Assembly (NCBI RefSeq): GCF_000143415.4 | Contig: NW_003314341.1 | Span: 229,869-293,868, forward strand | Direction: 5' to 3' | DNA length: 64,000 bases | From: Selaginella moellendorffii | Lineage: Eukaryota; Streptophyta; Lycopodiopsida; Selaginellales; Selaginellaceae | The notes under the pieces: model-generated | The model's database searches: none | What the model saw: only the letters and a program-made list of their open reading frames with translations | Told to the model about the DNA's origin: nothing | Shown: one piece after another, positions 32,438 through 45,068 of the stretch | How the letters are laid out: every line of letters begins with the position of its first letter | Numbering within the stretch: position 1 is the first letter of the stretch | Position numbers and translations under genes: made by a program

Positions 32438-33539
32438 CATAAAGGGATGTATTTCCTCCGATCTTTTTAGCTCGCATCCAGCATAACATCATCTTGAACT
32501 GACTGCAAGCATGGATGGCATCGTCAGAGTCTGTATCATTGCATCGTAGGGGAGGAGGTGCGCTGATGGTCGTCTCCATACTTACTAGGTGATGGCGTTC
32601 TTCGACAAAAGATGCATTCACCGCATTTTAGAATGCAAGGTACTGGCTAGCGGGAGGAATCGGGTCGGGGGCATTATACATGATACTGGTGTGATAAAGC
32701 ATGAGGCACACAAAGCTTATCATCATCGGTCTTTGCACACAATCTTATTGTTTGGAAGCTTCTAAGCATCCATTCATTCTGAAGACATTTGTGCATTTTG
32801 TATTTCGTTGCACCGACCTTTTCTTCACTCCCCTGAGATAAACAACTTGTTTTTGTTTGGATTATTTTAGGTGCCAAACAGACAATCTTCCTTGCGAGTG
32901 ATCTAAGAAGTCGTGAAGTAATTCAAGACTCCACACGGGCCACGGTTTTGTACAAGTAAGTATATGGTTTTGCTGCAGAGGTCAGTATTTTTGTGGTACT
33001 TCTTGGGCTGCTTAAGTTGCTCATGGCGGCTTTAAATTGCATTGCCTGCGAATGCTTAAATGCTCGTCCTTTTTATTTTTTGTCGTGCTGTTCCTGCTGC
33101 TCTGTGCTGCTTGGAAAGAAAGGAGTGAATTAAAAGAGCGATGGAGTTATGTTGGTTTGCTTTGTGGTTGTTGCGTAGTTGCTTCCTCTTTCTCCATTTT
33201 CCATTCATGCACAATGGTCGGAAGGGGTCAACCGATTTCTCTCCTCCCAACAAGAACATTGAAGCATATGGAGTGTGAAATCCATTGCTCTCTGAGAAAT
33301 GGTACACGCGTCGTGAAGATGACCGGCTGACCTGATGACTTGCATTGTCTCGCAGCTGCGTTGCATCAGTGCAGGCAGGAGTAGTTTAGGCAGGGTAGCT
33401 CTAGCCATTAGAATGCTGCTTGGATTCTGGATTGTATTTAGGCAGGAAGGAAATGCTAGAGTCGTGAGCGAGTGAGCGAGCAGAGCAGCGCCTTCACTTT
33501 TCCGGATAGATTTTCTTCCGTGGAGTTGCAAGATCTGAG
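32438..33539. other. 3' flank of RRM gene and intergenic region
   Basis: About 1.1 kb, presumably the 3' UTR of the RRM gene followed by the peroxidase promoter. No additional gene, RNA or repeat supported. Confidence 0.5.
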
Positions 33540-34638
33540 ATGGATCTCTGGTTGTCTGCATTCTGGTTTTGGCTTACTTTGAGTGGCTTGCTGTCGGGAA
33601 CAATGTCACAGCTGAGAGCCGGCTTCTACGATCTCACTTGCCCTCGAGTGGAGAGCATTGTTCGAACGACTATGACTCCGAACTTGATGGCGGATCCCAC
33701 TGCAGCGGCGGCACTCGTTCGAGCAGCATTCCACGACTGCCAAGTTGGAGTAAGTCTGTTTTTCTATGACGCTATCTATATACCGGTATTGATCTGGGCT
33801 TGTTTCGTGACGCAGGGCTGTGACGCATCGATTCTTCTAACTTCGGCTGGAGCAATCACCAGCGAGCAGGAGTCTGACAAGAACTTTGGAATTCGGGGGC
33901 TGAATGTGATCGACAGGGTAAAGACTGCTGTTGAGTTCTGGTGTCCCGGAGTGGTGTCGTGCGCGGACATAGTGGTCCTGGCCGCCCGGGATGCGATCAC
34001 TATGGGAGGAGGTCCGACCATAGATGTGTTACTAGGCAGGAGGGACAGCCGGTTTGCAAGCAATGCTCAAGCAGACAGTTCTCTTCCACCGGCAACCATC
34101 ACAGTTCCGGCAATGCTCGACATGTTCAAGGCGAAAGGCATCACTCCGGAGGAAGGTGTCGCTCTCATAGGTGAGTCGAGCTTTTCCTTTTTCTAAATAG
34201 AAGTTGTTCCTGATGAAATGAGTGAATGATCTTCTAGGTGCTCATACAATCGGAGTGTCACACTGCGTGAGCTTCGTGAATCGTTTATATCCCAGTAGGG
34301 ACTCCGCAATGGGATTGGTGTACGCTGGAAGGTTGGGCTTGAGCTGCCCGACTGGGAACCCCGTACTCATCAACAACTTAACCGTGGTAGCCAACGATAA
34401 CACCAATCTCATCTTCGACAACCAGTACTTCCGGGACGTGAGCAGCGGAATGGGGCTGCTGACGATCGACGCGGAGCTGGGAGTGCATCCAGCGACGTCC
34501 GGGATCGTCGCCCTTTACGCCCAGAACCAAAAGGCCTTCTTCGACGCGTTCACCGCGGGGTTCCTCAAGCTCACGTCTCACACGGTGCTCACCGGCGACA
34601 GTGGCGAGATACGACGAAGCTGTGGATCTCTCAACTGA
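33540..34638 (+). CDS. Class III secretory peroxidase
   Basis: Three exons, 33540-33749, 33816-34170 and 34238-34638, give 321 aa. A signal peptide (LSAFWFWLTLSGLLSG) precedes the mature start QLRAGFYDLTCP. The distal haem site is ALVRAAFHDC (Arg and His present), followed by GCDASILL. PGVVSCADIVVLAARDA and the proximal-His motif GAHTIGVSHC are intact, as are the Cys pairs expected for the fold. These haem enzymes act in the cell wall or apoplast, oxidising phenolics with hydrogen peroxide. The residue after FHDC is Gln rather than the usual Phe, a feature shared with the neighbour at 34939-36062. All introns are GT-AG. Confidence 0.95.
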
Positions 34639-34938
34639 TGGGAGTGATGATTATCAGGCTCGCCAAGGCTTCCAGGAGCTCGATCGATCGACCCAAGAGA
34701 GGCTTGCTGGTGTGTGAGATAAATAACGTTAGGAAAAAGGGTTCACGGAGGAGTTAAGATTTTTGGTATGAGCAAAGACATCGTTGCTCAAGGAGTGGAC
34801 AAGTGTGATTTTTGTGAGACCCTTTTCTCACATTGATAGCTCATTGAATAGACAAAGTGACAGTCTTTGCGCGGCGTGGTGGTGGTGGCCACAGGCCATT
34901 GGTCATTGGCCAGTGGCCAGTGGCCAGTGGCGCGCGAT

Positions 34939-36062
34939 TTAGTTGGCTGTACGGCAGCTCCGCCGTACTTGTCCGGCATTGCTCGTGAGCACGTTGAGCT
35001 GGGACATTTTCTGGAACCCTCGCGCGAATGCGCGGAAGAAGGCGGCGCGGTCGGCGGCGAATTGATTGACGATGCCGCGGGTGCGCGGATCGCTGGCGAG
35101 CTGCTGATCGACCGTGAGGACGCCGGTGCTGGCGATCACATCGCTGTAGAAGCGATTGTCGAAGGCCAGGTTTGTGAAATCGTTGGCGATGATGCTGAGG
35201 TTGTTCATCGGGATCGTGGCCGGGCAACGCAGGCGCAGCGACGCGCCGAATCCCAGCGGCAGCGACGAATCCATGCGCGGGTAGAGGCGATTGACGACGC
35301 TAGGGCAGTGCGACACTCCCAGGGTGTGGCCTCCTGCGCAAGATCGAACGATATTACGGGCAAGAAGGTCGAGCAGGTGTGAAATACCGAGCAGCGCTAC
35401 TGCATCCACCGTGTCGAGGCCTTGCGATTGGAAGACGGAGAGCACCCGATCGAGCGGAGTTTGTGGCGGGAAAAGAGAATCGTCGGCTTGCTTGGCGCTG
35501 GCTGTGGTTCCATCTCTTCTGCCGGTCAGGATCGGTATCGTCGGCCCTCCAGACTGTGAAAATCCAAGCGAGATCAGAATGGTCAGCTCTTTCGCATTCT
35601 TTCTTTCTTCCGAAATGATGGAAACTTTTGTTGTCTTACCAGAGCAATGGCGTCCCGGGCAGCCATGACGACGATGTCCGCGCACGACACAACGCCAGGG
35701 CAGGAGGCCTCGAGCACCGACTTAATCCGGTCGATGGCGTCCAATCGCCGGATTCCAAAGTTGTTGGAGGAGGCGAGCTCGCTGGTGGTGACCGGGGAGA
35801 AGGATTGATTTTTGGTGGTGGCGAGAAGGATGGATCCATCGCAGCCCTGGACTTGGCAATCGTGGAAGACTAGGCGGACCAGCGCAGCGGAGAGAGTTGG
35901 ATCGAGCAGGGTCAGTCGCTGGACTGTGGAACGTGTCATGGATTCGGCGTTCGGACAACTCTGCTGATAGAATCCCGGGGTCAGGCCTCCTGCTGCTGCA
36001 TCGATCATCACCGGAACAAGAACTGGAAGCAACAGGAGCAGCATTGAGATTCTTCCGGCCAT
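34939..36062 (-). CDS. Class III secretory peroxidase
   Basis: Three exons, 36062-35640, 35553-35388 and 35333-34939, give 327 aa. A signal peptide (MLLLLLPVLVPVMIDAAA) is followed by GLTPGFYQQSCP. Distal site ALVRLVFHDC, then QGCDGSILL, PGVVSCADIVVMAARDA and the proximal-His motif GGHTLGVSHC are intact. It is tail-to-tail with the peroxidase at 33540-34638, with 300 bp between stop codons. The two differ in intron placement: the first has an intron just after the distal-His region, and this one does not. They are therefore not a recent duplicate. A short GGCCAGT triplet repeat lies past the stop near 34905-34930. Confidence 0.95.
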
Positions 36063-36339
36063 CGAAAGAGATCCGAGCTAAGAAAAAAGAAAAAAACACA
36101 AAGTGGAAGTGCCTGGAGCGATCAACAGGTGAGTTCTCGGTTCCTACTCTTTATAAGAAAAATGGATTGTGTGTTGACCACCTAACTTGCAGCAGGCTAG
36201 CCAGTATCAGAATTAAAATTCCGCTGGGCGAGCTTTGATAATGGCAGTTGAAGCAGATGAACCAGATGTTTCCACGCACAGGATTAAAACTCTCTTTGTG
36301 CGCTAAAAATGGAACTATCTATGGTGGCAAACTCGAGCC

Positions 36340-36970
36340 TTGAGGCAAGGCTTGATTAATCTGAACGATGGAAAGATGAAGCACCACGTTTGCTATTACA
36401 GCGGCATTTCTTCCTTGTTTGTCTGCTATCCGCTGTCTCGATCTCTCAAAGAGGTGCTGATGTTCCAGAGATGGTAAAGTTTGATGCCTTTTGTAATCTG
36501 GTGGAGCTGACGAGGAGATATCCATAGCTATGGCCAAGAGTTTAGCCAACAACAAAATGATGGGGGAAGCTTTGTTTATATTGAGCACACATTCAAATCT
36601 TCTGTAACTAAACTCAAATATAAACCTGTCAATGGCAACAATTTTTTTTTAATTATTTGTTTCAGTGTTTTCTGGATCTTCATCAGCTTTCCTGCTATTC
36701 CTGAAGAACAACATGGCAAAGCTCATGATGGTGAGGAATGGTTAACGAGTCTCCAAGCTCGTTGGAAGCAGGAGCTCCAGTAAGTGTGAGTTGATTGGGC
36801 TCGAAGCCTTGGATGAAGTCTTCCAGCGTGTTCTTGGAAGTTTGGAGGTTTCAGGTGATACCACTCTTCTAGATGCTGCTTGTCCGAGTCGGAGGAAAGA
36901 ACTTTGAGTTGCTTCCCAGGGCAAGGATCGTTCTCTGGCATTCCGCGAGCTCCACAGCAATAGAGCCACG
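36340..36970. pseudogene. Partial degenerate copy of the 37830-38845 region
   Basis: The first half (about 36340-36610) matches 37830-38110, for example GATGGTAAAGTTTGA and AACAAAATGATGGG. The second half (about 36672-36968) matches parts of 38283-38840, the terminal exon of the filament-like protein gene, with internal deletions. Order and orientation are the same, so this is a segmental duplication that has since decayed. No intact frame remains. Confidence 0.8.
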
Positions 36971-37017
36971 TCGACCGATTCTTCTGTCCTTTCGAAATAT
37001 TAAAAAGGGAACCCTAG

Positions 37018-38182
37018 AGTTTGCGGATGTTTCCTTTGGCCTTGGATGTCGTGGTGGTGAACTCGAGCGTAAAGTTGGACACAGATCTCTGTAAAGGACT
37101 TGGTAGCTTGTGCCAAGATCTCTTCTCTGATGACCTGACCGATATGATTCTGGACTGGGCAAGTTTGGAAAATGCATGGCGGTTCTACAAACTCACTGGG
37201 AGGTCCTGCAACAGATGGTCCAGAAGTTTTTGAGGGAGGGATTGACACTCGAAGCTCTAGAGGCACTGGACAAGACGTGCGACCAATACACGTTTGAGGA
37301 AGTGCTTGGGAAGCCTTGGTGGAGCATGGCATCCTCAGTGAAACCAACAAAGCTTCTAGAGAAGAAGGACCTCATGAGGGATCTAGGTTACAAGTGTGGA
37401 AGCTGGGTGTTTGAGAACTTGATTCGTTTCCTCTCAGAGACAGAGCCCAAGGATGCTATACAGAGCCTGTTTTGCGAGATGATTCGACTGCATCCGGGAT
37501 ACATTGCAGGAAAAAGAGTCTACGAATTGGTTCTGGCTCACTGCTCCTCGGAGTTCATGTGTACGTACTTTGTGGCCAAGGAGGCAAGAGCGAAGGGTGT
37601 TGACCTGGTTCTTTCCCACACGTTTCTGCATGATTTAGTTGGCATCAACAGCTGATCACTCTAGCACAGGCTTATCAGATTGTGCTCAAGGCAGCGAAGG
37701 AGGTCGATGTTATAATCGCCATCGTCAAGCAGGCAATGTTCCATGGGGTGACAATGGGTCCAAGTATCAGGCCATTCTTGACTTGCGCAGCGATCCCGGA
37801 GAACGAACTTCTGATAGCTACCTTGAAGAAAGGCCTGATCAATCTGTGTGTTGGCGAATACAGCATCGCTGATGCGTTCTTTGTGCTTGCAACCAAAGCC
37901 TGCTATCCGCTGCCTCAAACTCTCGAATAGCTGCTAAGCCTTACCTCCAATATTCCAGAGATGGTAAAGTTTGAGGCGTTTTGTAATCTTGTGGAGCCTG
38001 ACGAGGAGACATCCATAGCCATGGCCAAGAGCTTAGCCAACAAGAAAATGATGGGAGAAGCTTTGTTTATATTGAACACACACCTCAAATCTTCCAAGTC
38101 ACCCGAAGTAACTATACTCGAAGATACAGTTAAAGGGAAGTGGTCGTCTGAATTTAAATCTACTTTTTTTTTGCAACAATAA
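37018..38182 (+). pseudogene. Decayed helical-repeat (PPR-like?) gene of unknown family
   Basis: Coding-like sequence occupies three frames: frame 1 to about 37195 (LFSDDLTDMILDWASLENAW), frame 3 from 37200 to 37645 (LREGLTLEALEALDK, AGKRVYELVLAHCSSEF), and frame 2 from 37650 to 38182 (AYQIVLKAAKEVDVIIAIV, SIAMAKSLANKKMMGEALF). Within the last stretch an in-frame TAG at 37928 interrupts it. No splice sites explain the changes. The helix-pair texture resembles degenerate PPR or a related repeat, but I do not recognise the family. Confidence 0.55.
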
Positions 38183-38297
38183 TTATATATTATATACACA
38201 CCAAGATTTTTTCTTTACAGAGATGTTCTAACTGGAACTTTTCTTTCTTTCTTTTTTATTCTCACTGTTTCAGTTTTTGTGGTTCTTCAAGATCACA

Positions 38298-41200
38298 TCA
38301 GCTTGGGTTCCTGCTGTTTCTGGAGAAGAACCTGGCAAAGCTGGAGCCTCCATGATAGTTCTTGGGATGGTGAGGAATGGTTACGGACTTTGCGAGCTCA
38401 TTGGAAGCAGCAGCTCCAGATTTCTTGCTCACAAATCTTCCTGGCGACCTCATCACCGTCCGCCTGTATCCCGCCGCTGCCTGATCCCCCGAGTAGAGCC
38501 ATGTCGAGTCCGATTCTTCTGCTCTTCCGTTGGTCTTGCGGGGTGGCGGCTGCAACTCTTCCACACTCCTTGGAGGACTCCAAGGGAGTGTGAGGTGATC
38601 GGGCTCGAAGCCTTGGAGCTTGATCCTCGACCACGAGAAGTCTTCTTCGTCTTCCATACGGAGCGTGTTGTTGTTGGAAGTTTGGAGGTTTCGAGCGATG
38701 CAACTCTCGTCGATGTCACTGAGCTCTTCTTGATGCTGCTGCTGCTGCTGCTGGTGGTCCGAGTCCGAGGAGAGAACTTTAAGTTGCTTCCCCAGGGCCA
38801 GGATCGTTCTTTGGCATTCCGCAAGCTTCACAGCAATCTCGTCGCCCTGCAAGTGATCCAGTGATCAGGCCGCGAGCGAGAAAAGAATCTGGGGAACTTA
38901 CATTGTTTTGGTTTGCACAATCTTCGTCCGGACGATCACCATCGCCACGACAAGAGTGTTCTCTGCAAGACAAAGATGCTGTAAGTTCAGGCCCGCGAAA
39001 CATTAGAAAAGAAGGAAACGAGGAGTTCTTACAGGTTGATCTGCTTCTCCAGTTCTTCATATCTCTTCTCGAGCTCCCGGTGCTGGTCCTGCTCCGCTTG
39101 GAACTTCCCTTCCACCACTTCCAGCTTCTCTCGCAACTCCGCCACTGTGGAGTCGGCCACCTTGATCCGTTCCTCCAGGCTCGCTCTACACTGCGAAAGC
39201 TCGCTCCTACATGTTGTCAGCTGCTGCTTGAACTCGGAGACCAGCCTCTCCGCAATCGACAGCTTCGATTCCACCTCTTGAAGTTTGTCCTTGGATCTCT
39301 CGCAGCTCTGATGAAGCAACTCCTTTTCAACCTTGATCCTGCTAAGTTCCTCGGACAGCTTCTTTGCCTCAGTTCGCAAGCCCGTGTTCTCCCTCTCGAG
39401 CTTTTCCATCTTGTGTTGATCCGCGCCAAGGAGCTCGCCGCTGCTCTCTTTCCTCATCAGACTTCTCAAGCACCTCCCTTGCTCGGATCCACTGTCGCTC
39501 GAGACGATCGAGGTAAGAACCGTGGAGAGCTCGCTCATGAAATCGATGACGCTAACTTTCCCTTCCACCAGCCTGTTGCTCGCGGTCGTGAGCTTCTCAA
39601 AGCTGGGGTTCGCCATGCTGGTGGATTGATCGCTGCTGCTCACGTCCGAGCTCACCGCCGAATCCGCACTGGGCGATGGCAGAGAGTGGCCATCCTCATG
39701 CTCCGCACCCACAGAATGAGCTAGAGCTTCCACCAGGCACACCACCTTTTGGACGTTTTCCGTAAGAGCGGCATGGATCTTCAAGCTCTCTTTGTCGTCC
39801 GCCGCCACCTTTTGATCCCCTGGAGCTGGAGCTTCCAGCAACAAATCCAGCTTCTCCTGGAGCTTGATCAGAGAGCTCTCGTTCGCGGCATTCTTCGCCT
39901 GGAGGGCGCTAAACTCCTTCTCGGTCGCCAGGAGCTTGCTGCTGATCTCCATGCACAGCCGGTTGGCGGCGTTGAGCTGTTCTTCCTTCTCGGACACAAG
40001 CTTCTCCAGCTCTGCTGCTCGATCCGAGGAACCCGATTCAAGCTTTGGAGTTTGGTCGAGTTCCTCTTCGCTCTTGGTTGCTGCCGCGCTCGACGTTAGC
40101 TGCTCCATCTCCGCAAAGTCATCCATCATCTGGAACTTCGAGTCGCCGGCCAGGATGATCCGCGGGCTCTCGCTGCTGTCAACTTTGGACGGGTCTTTCT
40201 TGAACTGGTCCAGCTCCGAGATCATGGCCGACGTCCAGGCGTCCGCACAGCTCGCGCCACCTTCATCATTCACACTCGACTCGGACATGGATCCCACCGC
40301 CAGAGCTCTCGGCTTCAATCCCCCACGGACACACGACGACGCTGCCTCGGAGAGATCCTGCGCGGAAGCCAAGCTCTTGGCCGCCTGGAGCTCGTTGTTC
40401 TTCTGAGCCAGAACTTCTCGCAGCAGTTTCGTCTCCTCCTCCATCGACAGGACTCTCTCCGTAAGCAGCTGGATCTGAAAGTCCTTGTTACCACCCGAGA
40501 GCCGCCCGTGGTATTCACCGCCACCTCCGCCACCTTTGCTGCTCCCGAACGATCGTCGTCTCTCCTCTCGTCCCCACGAATCAACCTCTTGTTTCATCTG
40601 AGCCACAGCAGCCGGACCAGGCAGCTTTCTCCTCACCAAGCTCCGGAGTCTCTGACACTCGGCCTCCAAAACTTGGATCTTCTTCACGCCATCCAGGTGC
40701 TGCTTGTGCGCCGCGTCGGCCTCTCGCTTGCAGTAGTCCTTCTCGTCGTTGCGAATCTGGAGCTGCTTGTTGAGAACCTGGATCTCGTACTGCAAGCTCA
40801 AGTTGTCCTTGTCCATGTTTTCCAGCCGGATGTTGAGCACACCGATCTCCGCCTCGGCCTTGGATCTCGCCTCGCTCAGCTCCGCGATGCTTCTCATCTT
40901 CTCCTGGAGCGTCGCCACCAAAACTTTGCTCTCGGCAGTTGACTCGAGCAACCTGTGCCCGACTTCCGCGACTCTAGCCTCGAGCTCCGCCCGAATTCTC
41001 TCGCACTCTTTGTTCTTCTTGGCCAGCATCTCCTGCATTCTCCGCTCGTGATCGTCCTTGGCTCTTTGCGAGCTTCGGTGCGACTCCTTGAGCGCCGAGT
41101 CGAGCTGAGACACTTTTCCTTCGAGTTCTTCTTTCCTTCTCGACAAAGTCTCGAGCTGGAGCTTCGTGCTCGCTGTTTCCTCCTCTGCTTTCTCCCAGCC

Positions 41201-41672
41201 TGCGAGGAACGAACGAAGAAAGCTGACGCTGAGTCACTCTCACACAAGGAAGATAAAAAGAGTTTACTACCACCACTGGTCGTAAGACAAGTACCTGTGA
41301 CCGCTTCCTCGGCGACTTTGGCATGCTGCTTGACGTGGTTTTCCTTCTCGACGAGCTCAGACTGTGCCGCTGCGAGCTTTGCATTTACATCTCGTAGCTT
41401 CTCCTCTGCCTCTTGACAGCGAAGCGTGGCCTCCTGTGCTTGATCTGCCAGAAACTTTGACATTCCCTGCAGGAGTGATGGAGCTAGCCAGTTATAAATC
41501 GCTTCCAGAGAGACTTGGAGAAAAAAGAAAAGAACTTGCTACTTACGTGATCGTCATTTCTCCTCGAGGAGCGATTGGCTGGAGACACATTTGCAGAAGC
41601 TGCAACAGGCACAAGAGCTCCGGAGTTTTTCGAGGACGACTTTCGCTTCCACGGCCAGCTTCTTCGATCCAT
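38298..41672 (-). CDS. Filament-like plant protein (FPP), coiled coil
   Basis: Five exons, 41672-41547, 41466-41295, 41199-39033, 38962-38902 and 38846-38298, give 1,024 aa. The N-terminus is basic and Ser-rich (MDRRSWPWKRKSSSKN). Most of the rest is heptad-patterned coiled coil. Landmarks of the FPP family are EKENHVKQHAKVAEEAVTGW, the conserved LRRKLPGPAAVAQMK near residue 220, and EIAVKLAECQRTILALGKQL near residue 850. The tail is Ser/Pro-rich with a short Gln run. FPPs interact with a nuclear-envelope MAF protein in tomato and have roles in microtubule or vesicle organisation; function here is inferred from family. The terminal exon has a degenerate copy at 36672-36968. Confidence 0.92.
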
Positions 41673-44600
41673 TTTTCCCTGCTGTTCTTGTGGAGCTCAA
41701 CACTTCAAATTCGCTCGCTGCTGCCAAGATCAGCTATCAGCACCTGGGAAGATCAAGATGAGAGGAATGCATCACAAAAAAAAAAGAAAAAAAAGAAAAA
41801 CTCGATCACGATGAAGATGGAGAAAAAAGCTGGCTGCCTGGAAAAGTTTATGGCCTATCCAAGACTGGAAGGTTGGCTTCTCAAGAACGCAACCTGGTGA
41901 GAGTGATGTTTGTGATGATAGATCACTCGCTCGGGTCCCTGCTTGACTTTGTCGAGATCAAAGGATAGGAAAATCTAGAGCAACGCAAGCAAGCGCGAAG
42001 CATCAGGCATGCATACCAACGCACTAGTCACATCGGGTTTTAATTCAGGGGCTATAATGCATTGCGATCCACGAGGCAGCGAGCAAATCGAAGAAGCGGG
42101 GAGAGGAGATGCAACGTCGCAAAGATCAGATCAGAGAAGAGAAGAAAGAGATGGGGAAGAATGTAGCTATGTACATTTGCACGACTAGATTTTTATTTTT
42201 CCCCTGTGCTCTCTCCTCTAGGCAGGCAGCGCTGCGAAGTTATGAGAAAGGAAGATCGCCTGACCTCGAGAATCTGGAAGAAGGAGCTGGTGGGTACTAG
42301 CAATGGCGCCCGGGCAGGACGATCCATGAGATCACGCGGTCGCCCAAGTGAGAATTGATCGAGGAAAGAGGACCCAAATCGGTGGTTTCCTCTCAAGAGA
42401 AACGGGGAGGGAGGAGGAAGAAAAAACCCTCTTTCTCGCTGCTGTTCTTGGTCAGGCAAGGCAATGGCGAGGCAATCAATATGAAAGAGAAGAAGGAACC
42501 AACGGAAGGAAGGAAGAGTGAATGAATGCTGTCCAAGCAAAACACCACCTCTCTCACCCTGTGCGCGCGCGCTGCTGCGGTACTGCTCACTCACAAACAA
42601 TCTCTGGCGCTGCAATTGCCGAACAGTTGTGCTGCTCCCTCTGTCGATCGATCCAAGAGAGAAAAGCGGGGCTGGATTCTTCCGCGGAGGCAAACAAGCA
42701 CCCACAGCCAAAGAGGAGAGAGAGAGAGGGGACCGCTTCCTCTCCTTTCTCCTTTGGTTGGAGGAGCTACCACAAGTGGCAATTTGGATTGAATGGCGAA
42801 AGAGCCGCGCTGGGCTTTGCTGGCTTGGCTTGGCTATGGTGTGGCTTCTTCCACTCTACTCGAGCTTCCTCGTCGTCATCGTGTCGCCCAAAAGCCACAG
42901 AAACAGGACGTTCCACCACCCAGCTCTTTTTGCCAGGATCCCAAGCTTTGCGAGCGCACCATGGATTAGAATCGTTGCGATGCTTTGCGTGAGATTGGGG
43001 ATCGCATCACACCACCACCACCACCACCGCTCTGGCCAGCGAGAGAGAGCAAACTCTCACTCTAAAACTATTAAGCTAGTTTCCTTCTAGGGAGCCTACG
43101 GCAGCACACGGCCACATTCTATTTTCTGGCCCCCACCGGAGAGGCCGTACGGTGTTTGGTGCCACCCAGCCAGCACCATCACCAGCGCCACCACCCCCAC
43201 CCCTCACGGGACGGGAAAACGAAACGCACAGACTTGGTGCCGCCATCTTTTGCCCGGATTTCTTCCGTTAAATGGAAACCCGCCACGTCTTCCGGCGACG
43301 TTCCCATCGCAAAATAAGTGCGTCAACTTCGCGCAACCAATGCCAAATGTGTGCGTGTGTCATGTCCGGATTTAAAAGGCGAGGAATATCCTTCACCGGC
43401 AAAGAATATACCGGTAACAGGAGCATATTCTGCTGCCCGTCAGAATATTCTTTTCACGTTGGCGGCGCTTGCCGGCCGAGCATATTCTGTTGGCTGGCGG
43501 AATATGCTCGTTTCTCTCGGAGGCATATTCTTCACCGACCGTAACAGGAGCATATTCTGCTGCCCGGCAAATTATTCTTTTCACGCCCCTAGGTTACCGC
43601 GTATTCTGTTGGCTGGCGGAATATGCTCGTTTCTCTGCCGGGAATGATTCTGTGCAGGCTCTGCGAGAGCGAAACAAGCAAGCTCCCACTCGTTTTCGTC
43701 CCGCTCTCACGCGCGGTACTCATGCCCGCCAGGCGCAAAAGCCACAGAAATTCTATGATAGGAGGGGGTAAGGATTCCGGAAATTTGGGTCAGGGTGGTG
43801 GCAGCCTTTGGCATCTTCATCTCTTTGCTTTTGCGCGGCTAGCAAAGGCATCTCTCAATCATCTGCCCTGGTGACCACCACCACTTGCATTTCCCCGAGG
43901 AGAAAAACCTCAGGAGGAGGGGAAATAGAATATGGGAAAAAACAGGGAATCAAACTGTAAGAAACTTCCTCGCCCTTGGCAGCGATCGATTGTCCTCCCT
44001 CATCTACTCGGTGGCTCGTGCTTTGTTTACGTAAAACTTTGATTTTGCTGCTTCACATGCGCTCCAACATTTGTCAAAAAACGTTAGTTTTTTCTAGGCA
44101 CTGTTTTGCTTTCGCTCAAAAACTTCCATTTCTCGCAACGACAGGAACGAGCGAATCGCTCGCAAACTCTGATTGATTCTAACCCACTGAGAAATATCCG
44201 GTGTCGCTTTCTAAGCAAGGAGGAGGGATGCAGCAGCCAGCGAGTAAACGACCAAAGCGCCGCAGAGCAAGAGTGGAAAAAAAAAGAGAGAGTCAGGCAT
44301 ATCATATTCATCCTTGTTGGTGCTCCAAATTTTTAAGTTTCCTCGCACAGGAATGAATGGAATGAATTCACTCTCACTCACCAGTTGTTGAATTGAATGC
44401 GCCTGGGAGGAAAAAAGGAAGAAAAACTCGATCGATCCAACCACGCGGTTTTGATCCCCGGATTTCCCAATTGGATCCAGCCAGCCTGCAAAAACCCACG
44501 ACCAGTTTGAGTATTTTTTCGCAGACTTCGAATTTTTACCAGCTTTTTATTCCTTCCTTGTTGCTGCTGTCGCCTCTGGCTGCTGCATTGCCTCTCTGGA

Positions 44601-45068
44601 ATCCACCCGAGCCGAGCCAACCAATTCTTTCATAGCTCGATCTCCTTTTCTTCTTCTTCCTGGCAGGGAGAAAAAAAAAAAAGTTCCAATCTCTTGCTGT
44701 AAGTTCGTGATATCTCGCTGCCACCACCACCTCCACCACCACCACGATTCGGAAAAACTCAAGACTAAACAAGCGCGGCTCAAGGAAAGCCTGGAGCCCT
44801 GCAAAAAGCAAAAGGAGCTCTCGCTCCCCTCGCTTTCACTCGAGAGTACCTCGTCGTGTCCAGCAGTCGGAATCAAACAGGAAGCTTACTTTTCTTTTTC
44901 TTCTCCTCTCAAATCCGATGTTGGTCGTGTCTAAAGCCTGGCCCGCAACTGTGATGGAATGAATCAATGCGTGAAAATCTCAGGCACAACCAGCAGCAAG
45001 GAGCTATGATTGCCGTGAACGGACACAGAAGATAAAAAAAGGAGAAAAGAGAGAAGCCACTTACGTGC
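41673..45068. other. Long gene-poor interval upstream of the FPP gene
   Basis: About 3.4 kb with no supportable coding gene. It probably includes the FPP promoter and 5' UTR and the 3' flank of the LRR-hydrolase gene. Low-complexity tracts occur (CAC repeats at 43010-43030 and near 44720; purine-rich stretches near 42400-42500). A palindrome-bearing tandem duplication lies at 43421-43647. Confidence 0.5.
43421..43647. repeat. Tandem duplication (127-bp period) with 10-bp-stem hairpins
   Basis: GAGCATATTCTGCTGCCC occurs at 43421 and 43548, and TATTCTGTTGGCTGGCGGAA with following sequence is repeated 118-120 bp apart. In copy 1, GAGCATATTC (43478-43487) and GAATATGCTC (43500-43509) form a perfect 10-bp stem with a 12-nt loop. 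Copy 2 has one mismatch. Additional GAATATTC/CATATTC motifs recur through the block. This may be a small mobile element or a transcription-factor site cluster; I cannot tell which. Confidence 0.8.

Noticed and set aside
38861-39724. 287-codon plus-strand frame
   Set aside because: Antisense of the coiled-coil exon of the FPP gene; Leu/Gln-rich composition is typical of such shadows.
42193-42711. 172-codon minus-strand frame upstream of the FPP gene
   Set aside because: No domain or splice support; composition fits a 5' flank with low-complexity tracts.
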